Of a stretch of 64,000 nt of DNA, positions 42,522 to 51,157 are shown piece by piece. Position 1 is the stretch's first letter; each line of letters starts with the position of its first letter. Origin of the DNA: Massilistercora timonensis. GTDB taxonomy: Bacteria > Bacillota > Clostridia > Lachnospirales > Lachnospiraceae. The notes under the pieces were generated by a model. That model was given only the letters and a program-made list of their open reading frames with translations, was not told where the DNA came from and ran no database searches. The position numbers and the translations under genes are program-made. The DNA lies in NCBI RefSeq assembly GCF_900312975.1, contig NZ_LT990039.1:1178001-1242000 (forward strand), given 5' to 3'.

Positions 42522-43532
42522 ATGAGTCAGGCTACAGTCAAAAATAAATTTCTTGGGATCCGCGAAATCGCTCAGATCGCCGGCGTATCCACCGCTACCG
42601 TATCAAGGGTTATCAATCATCCGGAGCAGTGTTCCGAAAATACCCGGCAAAAAGTAGAAGAGATCATCAGAGAATATAATTATGTTCCAAACGAAACGAT
42701 CAAGCATATCTTTTCTAAATCGTCCAACACAATTGCTGTTTTTATCCATGATATTCAAAACCCTTTTTATTCTCATTTGATCATGGAATTAAACAGTCTT
42801 TGTTTTCGTGAGCACTATACGCTTTTTATCTGCGATACGGAAAATGATGTCGACAAAGAGCAGGCGTACCTGGAATCATGTCTTGCCAAACGCTGCACGG
42901 GAATTATTTTAACCGAAGGTGTCTCCCACCAGCTTTTTAACGATCTGGATATCCCTATCGTCGCCCTGGACCGGAAGAACCTGAATTTAGATGTTCCTGT
43001 CGTCTCTTCTGAGAATTACTATATTATTCGGAAACTGGTATCCTACCTTTGCAATCTGGGCCATCAGAAAATCGCCTTTGTAGCGCCCAAAAGAGACCTC
43101 GTCTCTATTGAGAGAAGATTCAAAGGATATCAGGACGAATTAGAAGCGAGGAACATAGAACCTGATCCTGAATACATTTTTTTGAAAAGCCACTCGTTAA
43201 GCCCCACCTTAGGAAGAGAAGCTCTGCAGCATTTTCTTTCTTTGCCCGAGCCGCCCACCGCGATCATTTGCGCCAATGATATGATCGCCTTAGGCGTCAT
43301 CAACGAAGCGGCTCTTATGAACATCCGCATTCCCGATATGCTTTCCGTATGTGGGTTCGACCATGTAATTGATGATTATCTTCCTACACCGCTGACAACC
43401 GTAGAGCAAAACATACCGCAGCTTGCTCTTGAGCTATTTCAGGCGATCGTTACTCCAGAAGCACAGCCCACGCAGGCGATCATTGAATCAAAATTAATCC
43501 TTGGGCACACCTGCGCCCGGGTTAAAAAATAA
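42522..43532 (+). CDS. LacI family transcriptional regulator
   Basis: The 336-residue protein has an N-terminal HTH (REIAQIAGVSTATVSRVINHPEQCSENTRQKV, about 13-45), the hinge helix YNYVPNETI, and a periplasmic-binding-like effector domain from about 65. It is divergent from the GRE operon, and both promoters carry GTTACA-containing dyads. It is therefore the likely sugar-responsive repressor of that operon and of itself. Confidence 0.9.
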   Translation: MSQATVKNKFLGIREIAQIAGVSTATVSRVINHPEQCSENTRQKVEEIIREYNYVPNETIKHIFSKSSNTIAVFIHDIQNPFYSHLIMELNSLCFREHYTLFICDTENDVDKEQAYLESCLAKRCTGIILTEGVSHQLFNDLDIPIVALDRKNLNLDVPVVSSENYYIIRKLVSYLCNLGHQKIAFVAPKRDLVSIERRFKGYQDELEARNIEPDPEYIFLKSHSLSPTLGREALQHFLSLPEPPTAIICANDMIALGVINEAALMNIRIPDMLSVCGFDHVIDDYLPTPLTTVEQNIPQLALELFQAIVTPEAQPTQAIIESKLILGHTCARVKK

Positions 43533-43565
43533 TCGGTTCTCCTTACCCAGGAGCATACAAAAAGA

Positions 43566-43616
43566 GAGCATTGTTTCTTAGATGCGTCATTCATCTATGA
43601 AACAATGCTCCTTTTC
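43566..43616 (+). terminator. lacI terminator
   Basis: Arms GAGCATTGTTTC (43566-43577) and GAAACAATGCTC (43599-43610) pair perfectly, with an inner AGATG/CATCT stem, followed by CTTTTC. The A-run on the other side could make it work on both strands. Confidence 0.8.
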
Positions 43617-43622
43617 ATGTCT

Positions 43623-43647
43623 AAAAAAACGGACTCCGAAGAGTCCG
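43623..43647 (-). terminator. rpiR terminator
   Basis: On the minus strand CGGACTC, a TTCG loop and GAGTCCG (43630-43647) are followed by seven T (43623-43629), 20 bases past the regulator stop. Confidence 0.9.
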
Positions 43648-43666
43648 CAATCCATGGTATAAAAAT

Positions 43667-44515
43667 CTATACTCCGAAATAAAAACCTCGCTCCAAAAGG
43701 CCTTCAACCTCTTCCAAATTACTGCGTGTCTTTTGATAATCATCAGCACTGATACAATTAAAAAGATAATTGCTGATAAACATCGGCGACACCATGCTGT
43801 CTTTCATCATAACCCCCGACTGAAGGCGACAACAGAGAAAAATATCTCCAAGATGCTGAATTGTATCATACGGAGGTGTCGTAATTAAAATAACCTTTAC
43901 TCCTTTTGACTTCATCCAGGACAACAAATTAGAAATCATTTTCTGATATCTTGGAAACATATATGCAAGACACACATCACCGCTGCCTGCTCCCACCGCT
44001 TCCTCTGGATACATTCCTCCAGTACCACTGATCAGATAAATGTGGTTCCGTATCTGGCTCAAATTGGCCATCATATAATGGGCAAGTCCAAAAGTACTTC
44101 TTGCTCCTAAAATGTATACTCTTTTTGCATGATTAATTGCCTCGACCGCCTGGTGAAGGCTATCCTCATCTAACAGTTCTACACTTTTCCGCAAACTATT
44201 TATCTCAGATTCCAGCAAATCTTTTAAAAGATCACTCTTTTTCAAAAAAGAATAACTTTCGTCATATCTCTCCGGAAGACTGACCTTTTTCATCAGACTC
44301 TGCTGAATGCTTTGCTGCATCTGGGTATAACCTTCATATTCCAAAGTGCGGGCAAACCGTATAACCGAAGTCGTACTTACCCCAATGCAATTTGCGACTT
44401 CTTCTAATGTTTTAAAAGCCACCTCCGGACTATGCTCTAAAACATAATCTGCAATTTTACATTCCGTTCTTGTCAGATTTGAATACTTTGACTGTATCCG
44501 CCCAGTTATTGCCAT
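43667..44515 (-). CDS. RpiR/MurR family regulator
   Basis: The 282-residue protein has an N-terminal HTH-6 domain (1-77; LTRTECKIADYVLEHSPEVAFKTLEEVANCIGVSTTSVIRFARTL) and a SIS domain (about 125-250; RVYILGARSTFGLAHYMMANL) that senses phosphorylated sugars or acids. Its operon is separate, but it is the nearest regulator to the tct-kinase-enolase operon, so it may control that locus. The partner ligand is unknown. Confidence 0.88.
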   Translation of the reverse strand: MAITGRIQSKYSNLTRTECKIADYVLEHSPEVAFKTLEEVANCIGVSTTSVIRFARTLEYEGYTQMQQSIQQSLMKKVSLPERYDESYSFLKKSDLLKDLLESEINSLRKSVELLDEDSLHQAVEAINHAKRVYILGARSTFGLAHYMMANLSQIRNHIYLISGTGGMYPEEAVGAGSGDVCLAYMFPRYQKMISNLLSWMKSKGVKVILITTPPYDTIQHLGDIFLCCRLQSGVMMKDSMVSPMFISNYLFNCISADDYQKTRSNLEEVEGLLERGFYFGV

Positions 44516-44626
44516 AATCCCACCCTGATTTCTCCTAATACTGATATGTATTAAATCATACAGCTATATATTTTGTCAAGTTTTTCCAATTTTCTCACAA
44601 AAAAATCACCCAAAACCAAGCAGAAC

Positions 44627-44655
44627 TTGAAAGACTTTTTCCAGTATGTTAATAT
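44627..44655 (+). promoter_or_regulatory. Promoter of the antisense antitoxin RNA
   Basis: TTGAAA (44627-44632), 17 bases, TAATAT (44650-44655) on the plus strand, facing the toxin gene. The start would be near 44662. Confidence 0.65.
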
Positions 44656-44661
44656 ATAGAA

Positions 44662-44757
44662 AAGGAAAGCCAGAAACACACGGCTTACCCTCAAACAGTT
44701 AAACTATCTTTTCAGACAGCCGGCACTATTGCGAGTAGTGGCGGCTATCGCTTTTTC
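44662..44757 (+). ncRNA. Putative type I antitoxin RNA (RatA-like)
   Basis: A plus-strand transcript from the promoter at 44627-44655 would end at the stem AGCCGGCACTA/TAGTGGCGGCT (44718-44746) followed by a T-run (44752-44756). Its last bases are antisense to the 3' end of the holin-like toxin message. That is the convergent layout of txpA/RatA-type modules, in which the RNA promotes toxin mRNA decay. The transcript is predicted only. Confidence 0.6.
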
Positions 44758-44837
44758 CTGAAGATTTGATAACACAAACCCACAAGAGCTACAATGAATA
44801 TTAAAAGCTGAATCAACTCAGCATATGTAATATACAT
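44745..44837 (-). CDS. Holin-like type I toxin (TxpA/BsrE-like)
   Basis: The 30-residue peptide opens MYITYAELIQLLIFIVALVG. It has one membrane helix and ends with a basic tail, FRKKR. This is the pattern of clostridial putative holin-like toxins that depolarise the membrane. ATG 44837 lies 8 bases after GGGGG; an upstream ATG at 44843 would add two residues but sits too close to the ribosome site. It is too short for standard ORF calling. The 3' end overlaps the antisense RNA. Confidence 0.78.
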   Translation of the reverse strand: MYITYAELIQLLIFIVALVGLCYQIFRKKR

Positions 44838-44937
44838 TGGCATCTCCCCCTTCTTTTTATTCCACTCAGCTATATCCTTATGGTTTAAAAACTAAGAGGG
44901 CAGCCGCCTTTTATGCATTCTGACTTTCCATGAGTTC

Positions 44938-44966
44938 AGTATAACACAACCCAATTACAGGAACAA
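44938..44966 (-). promoter_or_regulatory. Toxin gene promoter
   Basis: On the minus strand TTGTTC (44961-44966), 17 bases, TATACT (44938-44943) with an extended -10 TG. The roughly 90-nt leader includes GGCGGCT (near 44901-44907), complementary to AGCCGCC just past the toxin stop. This would allow a 5'-3' fold that hides the ribosome site. Confidence 0.6.
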
Positions 44967-44985
44967 TCAATTACAAATTCAATTA

Positions 44986-46266
44986 TCAGAAACGAACATA
45001 TGGAGAAAAGTCAAACATTTTCGCAGCCCGATTCTCCTGTGCCGCACGATAGATACAGTTCATAGCGTAAACGCTTTCCCCTCCACGCGGCGCACAGCTT
45101 TTACAAGCTTCCACTTCCAGGCCCACTCCAAGGTCGATTACTACATCCCAGATCGTTCCGCCTCCCCGCTGAGAAGGAATTGTCAACATGTGATGTTCTT
45201 TTGCATAATTTCTGGCCTCGATCGCTTCTGTAATCGTCCCCACCTGATTGGGTTTGAAAATGAAGCCCTGCACCGCATTTTCCTCATATGCCTTTTTTAA
45301 AAGACCCGGATTCGTTATAGTAAGATCATCTCCGATCAAAATCGTGCGAGTCAGCTTTTTAGAAGCCTCAGCAAAACCTTTCCAGTCATTTTCCTGTAAC
45401 ACATCTTCAACAAAGAGAAACGGAAATCTTTCAGTCAGTTTTCTCACATACTCTATTTGTTCTTCAGGGGTTACTTGACTGCCGTTTAAATAATATGTAT
45501 TCGTCTCTTTGTCATACATCTCCGTCGCCGCCATATCTAAAGCATACGCCACCTTATCTCGGTAACCGCAGTTGTCTACGGCTTCCTCCAGCAATTCCAT
45601 AATAACTTCTGGATCTTCTGTCGGCGGCTGCCAGCCATGACTATTTCCGATCAAAGCCGGCTGCCCTCCCATTTCCCTGGAAAAAATTTCTCCGATCATG
45701 TGATGAACATGATAAATGATTTCCATCGCTTCCGTAATATCTTTCGCTCGATAAGGACAAAATGTAAACTCCTGAAAACATACTTTCTGATCCGGATATT
45801 TCCCGCCTATAATACTATTTGCAGTTGGCAGCGGAATTGTTTTAAGTTCTTTTCCCGCCACCAGTTGATATAAACTTTTCTGCTGTACTTCTGCAGCTGC
45901 CTTTAGGCACGCAATAGAGACACTGTAAATCGCATTGCCTCCCAAACGGCTTTTATTTGGTGTACCATCCAGTTCAATCATTTTCTGATCAATTCCCTGT
46001 TGATCCAATACATCCATTCCTTTTAACGCGGAATCAATTGTCGTATTTACATGTTCAATTGCGTGAAATACGCTTAACCCACAGAAACTATTCCTGTTAT
46101 GATCTCTTATTACAGCAGCTTCATGGCTTCCCACAGAAGTACCTGTCGGAGCTGATCCTTGCCCGGTTATTCCACATTCCAGTTCAACAACCGCTTCCAA
46201 AACCGGACGGAATTTACAATCCATTACCTGTCTCGCATGTACAGACTTAATTCTGGTATCCAACAT
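44986..46266 (-). CDS. Divergent enolase-like protein 1
   Basis: The 426-residue enolase-fold protein opens IKSVHARQVMDCKFRPVLEAVVELE. Metal ligands Asp, Glu, Asp are kept (ALDMAATEMY, FVEDVLQENDW, IGDDLTITN), as are the base Lys (FKPNQVGTITEA), the late Lys (CKSCAP) and QEF. Enolase residues that differ are DEGG, here GNSHG (catalytic Glu211 lost), SHRSGETED, here SQRGGGTIW (His373 and Ser375 lost), and GGxH, here GGKY. It should not be annotated as glycolytic enolase. It is the last gene of the tct-kinase operon. Confidence 0.85.
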   Translation of the reverse strand: MLDTRIKSVHARQVMDCKFRPVLEAVVELECGITGQGSAPTGTSVGSHEAAVIRDHNRNSFCGLSVFHAIEHVNTTIDSALKGMDVLDQQGIDQKMIELDGTPNKSRLGGNAIYSVSIACLKAAAEVQQKSLYQLVAGKELKTIPLPTANSIIGGKYPDQKVCFQEFTFCPYRAKDITEAMEIIYHVHHMIGEIFSREMGGQPALIGNSHGWQPPTEDPEVIMELLEEAVDNCGYRDKVAYALDMAATEMYDKETNTYYLNGSQVTPEEQIEYVRKLTERFPFLFVEDVLQENDWKGFAEASKKLTRTILIGDDLTITNPGLLKKAYEENAVQGFIFKPNQVGTITEAIEARNYAKEHHMLTIPSQRGGGTIWDVVIDLGVGLEVEACKSCAPRGGESVYAMNCIYRAAQENRAAKMFDFSPYVRF

Positions 46267-46286
46267 TTTTCTGCCCTCAGTATACC

Positions 46287-47570
46287 CTAATCTTTAAATT
46301 TTTTAAGTTTGTCAAAATCAAAAAGTTTTGCATGAGGATTTTCGTCCGCAGCACGGTACAACATATTGCACGCATAAATCCTTTCCCCGGATCTGGGCGC
46401 GCTGTTCTTTACCGCAGGCATTTCCATAGCCAAACACAAGTCCATGACCACATCGTCAATCACTCCACCGCCGCGCTGAGATGCCACCGAGATCATTCCG
46501 TGCTCCCTGGCAAACTTATGTGTCTGGAGGCTCTCTGTAATTGTTCCCACCTGATTCGGCTTGAAAATAAAACCGCCGATCGCATGTTCCTCATATGCAC
46601 GTTTTAATCGCTGTTGATTTGTTACAATAAAATCATCACCAATCAAAATGGTTTGATTGATTTCACGCACTGCTTTTTGATATCCTTCCCAGTCATTTTG
46701 GTCCAGCAAATCTTCTATATACAGGAACGGATACTTTTCTGACATTTTTTTCGCAAATCCAATCATTTCTTCTCTGTCTACATTTTTCCCGTTCATATAG
46801 TATGTATTTGTCTGGGGATCATAGACTTCACTGGACGCACAATCTAATGCATACGCCACCTTCTTTTCTACCCCACATCGCAGTACAGCTTCATGCAGCA
46901 ATTCCATTGTAACAACCGGATCTTCCGTTGGCGGCTGCCATCCATAATAGTGTCCCACTTTTGCCGGACGGCCTTTTTGATATTCTCCAATCACCTTTCC
47001 AATCATCGGAAATACCTTCATTGCAATTTCCACAGCCTCAGCCATACTTTCCGCCTTATACGGACAAAAAGTAAATTCCTGAATCCCCATACAGAAATCT
47101 CCGTAAATTCCTCCATTAATACTATTGAAGGTAGGAATCGGCAATGTCTCTAACTCTCGTCCGGCAAGATAGCGATACAACGGCAGATGTGCAGCTCTGG
47201 CTGCTGCTTTTAGATTTGCAATAGATGTCGCGTATATCGCATTTCCACCCAGTCGTGATTTATTGGCTGTACCGTCCAATTCAATCATCTTTGCATCGAT
47301 TTCTTCCTGGTCATGGATATCCATTCCGACAATTGCAGGACCTATGATACGGTTTACATTATCAATCGCATGATAGACACTCATACCATCAAAACACTTT
47401 TCTTCTCCATCCAGCATAACAGATGCTTCATACATTCCAACCGAAGTTCCTGTCGAGGCAGAGCCCCTTCCAAGAATGCCAGTCTCTGTGACAATATCCA
47501 CTTCTACGATCGGTCGGTTTTTACTGTCGAAAATCTGACGTGCACAAACGGATTTGATTCTCTCACTCAT
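46287..47570 (-). CDS. Divergent enolase-like protein 2
   Basis: This 427-residue paralogue of the preceding protein opens IKSVCARQIFDSKNRPIVEVDIV. Metal ligands (ALDCASSEVY, YIEDLLDQNDW, IGDDFIVTN), Lys345-equivalent (FKPNQVGTITES) and Lys396-equivalent (VKNSAP) are retained. The catalytic Glu211 region is VGHYYG, the His373 loop is SQRGGGVIDD, and the SGAST lid is STGTSVG. The two paralogues share every loss, so they form one subfamily and may be a heteromer. It overlaps the kinase gene by 4 bases. Confidence 0.85.
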   Translation of the reverse strand: MSERIKSVCARQIFDSKNRPIVEVDIVTETGILGRGSASTGTSVGMYEASVMLDGEEKCFDGMSVYHAIDNVNRIIGPAIVGMDIHDQEEIDAKMIELDGTANKSRLGGNAIYATSIANLKAAARAAHLPLYRYLAGRELETLPIPTFNSINGGIYGDFCMGIQEFTFCPYKAESMAEAVEIAMKVFPMIGKVIGEYQKGRPAKVGHYYGWQPPTEDPVVTMELLHEAVLRCGVEKKVAYALDCASSEVYDPQTNTYYMNGKNVDREEMIGFAKKMSEKYPFLYIEDLLDQNDWEGYQKAVREINQTILIGDDFIVTNQQRLKRAYEEHAIGGFIFKPNQVGTITESLQTHKFAREHGMISVASQRGGGVIDDVVMDLCLAMEMPAVKNSAPRSGERIYACNMLYRAADENPHAKLFDFDKLKKFKD

Positions 47571-48991
47571 AGATGCTGCCTCACTTTATCCTTTATTTCT
47601 GGCACATATAAAACATTAAAATCGCATACATTTGTCCCCGTATTCCCGGTAAACACATCACAATTCAACTCAGTTAACGCCTCATAACACGCATGGGTTC
47701 TAAGAGCTTCATGGAGATCTACATCTTTCTTTTCAGCATATCCATATGTTTTTGAATCTGTAATACCTCCAGCGATTGGCGTTGTTCCATCCGTTCCCTC
47801 GCTGTCGATTGAAAGCATACATGCTCCAGGCGCTTTATATGCCGACAATGCAAAGCTGGCCGTCAACTCCTGCCCAGGGCCTCCATGCCCCTTGATCATA
47901 CTATTGTCAGCGATCTTCGTTGTTGTCTCTCCTGCGCTGATGATCACGCACGGCGGCTGTATTGGATTTCCATATGTCTGGATTTCTCTCGCAAGAGCCG
48001 CAAATACAGTTCCCACATCCTTGCTTTCTCCTTCTAAAAAGGAAGACAGGACCATTGCCCGAACCCCCATAGATTCTGCAATCTCTTTTGCGTATTGACA
48101 GGAATCCGGCAATGAATTTATCCCATAATAAGTAAACTCTGGAAATTCTTTGGCGGTTTCACCCTCCGGTCCGCAATGCATTAAATAGTCCACAACACTT
48201 TTGGGAAGACGGTCTTCCAGCTTATAATCATGGATGACTCTCCTTGCATCTTCCAATGTTGTATTATCCGCTCCGATCGGTGTTCCCGTCAGATTTGGAT
48301 ATGGAATCGAAATATCTCCTGTCAGCGGATAACCTACAACATCAAAAATAGAAAACCCTATCATCTCTGCGCCAACCGCCTGGATTCGTTTTGCAAGATT
48401 CCCGCCATTCATCTGTGATATATGTCTGCGGATTGCATTGATCTCCAAAATCCCGGCGCCTGATTTCAAGAGAATATCTGTTGTTTTTTTCTCATCTTCC
48501 AGAGTGATCCCTTCGATAGGACAACCCATTAATGCCGAACTCCCGCCGCTCATCAAAGTAATAAACAGATCATCCTTTCCCGACTGATCTACTACCTCCA
48601 GTATTTTTTTACATGCTCGTAATCCTTCCTCATTCGGGATTGGATGTCCACCGACAAAAACTTCTGTATTAGTGTAACTGTCCGTCTCTTCCGGTATTTT
48701 GACAATTGCATATCCGCGGGTCAGATAGTCTCCCAATATCTCATCTACCGCCATAGTCATTGCATTACAAGCTTTTCCCGCTCCGATCATATACACATGT
48801 CTTTTCTTCGCCAGATCCCATGTCTTTGTTCCAATGTGAAGCAGGGACCCCTCTCTGTGCATGATACTCTTAATTCTCTCTCCAGAATCTAATCTTTCTA
48901 ACGTTTTTTCCGTAATTTCTAAAACAATTCTCCTGGATTCAATATCACCCGTTTTCAACAGCTTGTCTCTATTTCTGATCTTTTCTTGCAT
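47567..48991 (-). CDS. Glycerate 2-kinase family protein (DUF4147/MOFRL)
   Basis: The 474-residue protein has an N-terminal DUF4147 domain (VYMIGAGKACNAMTMAVDEIL; VGGHPIPNEEG; LFITLMSGGSSALMGCPIEG) and a C-terminal MOFRL domain (SAGETTTKI...GHGGPGQELTASFAL; DSEGTDGTTPIAGGITDS). The family phosphorylates D-glycerate to 2-phosphoglycerate. Paired with enolase-like proteins that have altered pockets, it may instead phosphorylate a larger hydroxy-acid. It starts 14 bases after tctA. Confidence 0.88.
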   Translation of the reverse strand: MQEKIRNRDKLLKTGDIESRRIVLEITEKTLERLDSGERIKSIMHREGSLLHIGTKTWDLAKKRHVYMIGAGKACNAMTMAVDEILGDYLTRGYAIVKIPEETDSYTNTEVFVGGHPIPNEEGLRACKKILEVVDQSGKDDLFITLMSGGSSALMGCPIEGITLEDEKKTTDILLKSGAGILEINAIRRHISQMNGGNLAKRIQAVGAEMIGFSIFDVVGYPLTGDISIPYPNLTGTPIGADNTTLEDARRVIHDYKLEDRLPKSVVDYLMHCGPEGETAKEFPEFTYYGINSLPDSCQYAKEIAESMGVRAMVLSSFLEGESKDVGTVFAALAREIQTYGNPIQPPCVIISAGETTTKIADNSMIKGHGGPGQELTASFALSAYKAPGACMLSIDSEGTDGTTPIAGGITDSKTYGYAEKKDVDLHEALRTHACYEALTELNCDVFTGNTGTNVCDFNVLYVPEIKDKVRQHL

Positions 48992-49005
48992 ATCTTTCCT
49001 CCATC

Positions 49006-50529
49006 CTATGCGGATGCATTTTCTGCTTCTCTTTCCGCTTCACGTTTTGCGCTTCTATGATGACTAACTACAGAAAGAATAATCATAGCAACTGCTACAA
49101 GAATCAACGCGCAGGAAATTGGCCGCGTAAAAAAGATAGAAAATGAATCGTGACTCATCTGTAACGATCTTCTAAACTCTGTTTCAAATTTATCTCCCAA
49201 CACAAGCCCGAGAACTGCCGGTGCTGCCGGGAAATCTCCTTTGCTCATCAGGAAGCCTACCAGGCCCAATACCAATGCCACAATTACATCGAAGAAATTA
49301 TTATTCAAAGCATAGGAACCTACCAGGGAAAGAACAACCAATATCGCACTCAAGAAATTAATAGGAACACTAAGGATTTTTACAAAAATACGAATCCCGA
49401 ACATTTGTAACGCAACCATAAATATTGTTCCAACCAGTAAGGTTGCAAAAAGGCCATACACAACCTCCGGACTATCACGAAACAGCAATGGTCCCGGCTG
49501 AATTCCATGAATGATCAACCCTCCAAGTAACATGGCTGTCACACTGTCTCCAGGAATTCCTAATGTTGTCAGCGGAATCATCGCTCCGCCACACACTCCA
49601 TTATTCGCCGCTTCTGACGAAATAACCCCCCGGTAATTTCCCTTTCCAAAACTATCTGGATCCTTTGACCATTTTTTACTTTGGTCATAGGCGATATATG
49701 CCGCAATATTTCCACCAGTTGCAGGAACCGCCCCAATAATTGTCCCTATAATACTAGAACGGATAATAGTAAATTTACTCTCCCATAATTCCTTACGTGT
49801 GGGAATAAAATCTCGAAGTCGGATTCGTTCTCCTTTTGTTCGAAGACTTTTCCCCGTACACCCGTTTAATATTTGAGGAATCGAATAAAAACCGATCAGA
49901 GCTGGCATCAAACTGATCCCTCCGATCAGGTTAATGCTGTCAAATGTATACCGCATGTTACCCCAGATGGGATCTACACCAATAAATGAAATCCCCACAC
50001 CCAAAAGACCGGCGATAATACCTTTGACCAACGACTTCCCGGATACAGCAATAATAACAGATAACCCAAAGAAGGCCAGCGCGCAATATTCCGGAGAACC
50101 AAACTCGATACAAATACTGGCAAGAAGCGGCGCCGCGAACACCAGAACGATCCAACTGAAAAAAGTACCGATCCCGGAGGCGAAAGCCGCCCACCCCAAC
50201 GCTTTTGCTCCCTGTCCTTTCTGTGCCATGGGATAACCATCTAAAGTTGTTACACACGCATCTGGCGTACCCGGGATATTAAGCAGACATGCGGGGATTG
50301 CTCCGCCCGCAATACCTCCAACATAGCAGCCCAGCATCATTCCTATTGCCTGCACTGGTTCCAAAGTATATGTAAGCGGGATTAAGAGCGCAACTCCCAT
50401 GGTGGCTGTTAAGCCAGGCAGCGAACCAAAGATCAATCCCATCGTCGTTCCCAATAGTATAATTAGTAAAGTAGTCGGACTTGTAACTACAGATCCTATA
50501 GATGATAGTACAACTGATACATCTGGCAT
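49006..50529 (-). CDS. tctA: Tripartite tricarboxylate transporter, TctA subunit
   Basis: The 507-residue large membrane subunit has about twelve helices and TctA signatures GLTATMGVALLIPLTYTLEPVQAIGMMLGCYVGGIAGGAIPACLLNIPGTP (35-85) and AATGGNIAAYIAYDQSKKW...GVISSEAANNGVCGGAMIPLTTLGIPGD. It works with TctB and TctC to import carboxylates using the ion gradient. It is encoded between tctB and the kinase gene. Confidence 0.94.
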   Translation of the reverse strand: MPDVSVVLSSIGSVVTSPTTLLIILLGTTMGLIFGSLPGLTATMGVALLIPLTYTLEPVQAIGMMLGCYVGGIAGGAIPACLLNIPGTPDACVTTLDGYPMAQKGQGAKALGWAAFASGIGTFFSWIVLVFAAPLLASICIEFGSPEYCALAFFGLSVIIAVSGKSLVKGIIAGLLGVGISFIGVDPIWGNMRYTFDSINLIGGISLMPALIGFYSIPQILNGCTGKSLRTKGERIRLRDFIPTRKELWESKFTIIRSSIIGTIIGAVPATGGNIAAYIAYDQSKKWSKDPDSFGKGNYRGVISSEAANNGVCGGAMIPLTTLGIPGDSVTAMLLGGLIIHGIQPGPLLFRDSPEVVYGLFATLLVGTIFMVALQMFGIRIFVKILSVPINFLSAILVVLSLVGSYALNNNFFDVIVALVLGLVGFLMSKGDFPAAPAVLGLVLGDKFETEFRRSLQMSHDSFSIFFTRPISCALILVAVAMIILSVVSHHRSAKREAEREAENASA

Positions 50530-50546
50530 TATTCACACACCTCCTT

Positions 50547-51083
50547 CTATAAAATCCTGGCAAGAAAAGTTTCTGGCAGCGATATGGCAAAAACTCTGAT
50601 AAACACCACATAAATAATCAAGTCTACCGCAACTGCAATAAGTACCGCTTTCCATATCGGCTCATCCTTCTTTAATATCTTAGATTCCGCAATAACAAAG
50701 AGAATTGTCGAAAGCAAGAATCCAAGCACCTGCCACAATCCCACATATATGATCATCACACCAACGGTGATCCAAACTCGTTTATCTAATTTTTGAAAAA
50801 CATATTCCTCTTTCTTTTCCTCGCTGAGTTCATCTCGTTCCTTCTCTGTTAAAGCCTGATATTCTTTTGTCTTTTTTAGCGACAAAAGAATATTCTTAAT
50901 AATCACCACAACACAGCAGACAAAGATTACCCCAAATATCCCCAGCGGGAAACTATAGGATGCCATACCTGGTCCCGCCGCATCTATATGATCTATTCCT
51001 GCGTATATGATCATCACAAGACTAAATCCACCGAGGAGGACTGCTGTTATCATTTCAAAAATCCGACTGGTTTTATCTTTCAT
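50547..51083 (-). CDS. tctB: Tripartite tricarboxylate transporter, TctB subunit
   Basis: The 178-residue small membrane subunit has four helices (about 10-30, 43-62, 105-135, 145-170). A charged cytoplasmic loop between helices 2 and 3 is rich in Lys and Glu (KKTKEYQALTEKERDELSEEKKEEYVFQKLDKR). It is a poorly conserved family, identified by topology and position between tctC and tctA. Confidence 0.85.
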   Translation of the reverse strand: MKDKTSRIFEMITAVLLGGFSLVMIIYAGIDHIDAAGPGMASYSFPLGIFGVIFVCCVVVIIKNILLSLKKTKEYQALTEKERDELSEEKKEEYVFQKLDKRVWITVGVMIIYVGLWQVLGFLLSTILFVIAESKILKKDEPIWKAVLIAVAVDLIIYVVFIRVFAISLPETFLARIL

Positions 51084-51111
51084 TCCTTATCCTCCTTTAT
51101 CTAACAGAAAC

Positions 51112-51147
51112 AGTCAGGGCCACCTGTTCTCATAGGCGGCCCTGACT
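51112..51147 (-). other. tctC-tctB intercistronic stem-loop
   Basis: Perfect 10-bp arms AGTCAGGGCC (51112-51121) and GGCCCTGACT (51138-51147) stand just past the tctC stop without a long T-run. It is placed, like the stem-loop at 17262-17300, between a binding protein and its membrane subunits. Confidence 0.75.
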
Positions 51148-51157
51148 TCTTCTATGC

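Noticed and set aside
44986-47570. Calling the two enolase-like genes glycolytic enolase (eno)
   Set aside because: Glu211, His373, Ser375 and His159 equivalents are missing in both, and the operon is a carboxylate-uptake locus rather than a glycolytic one.
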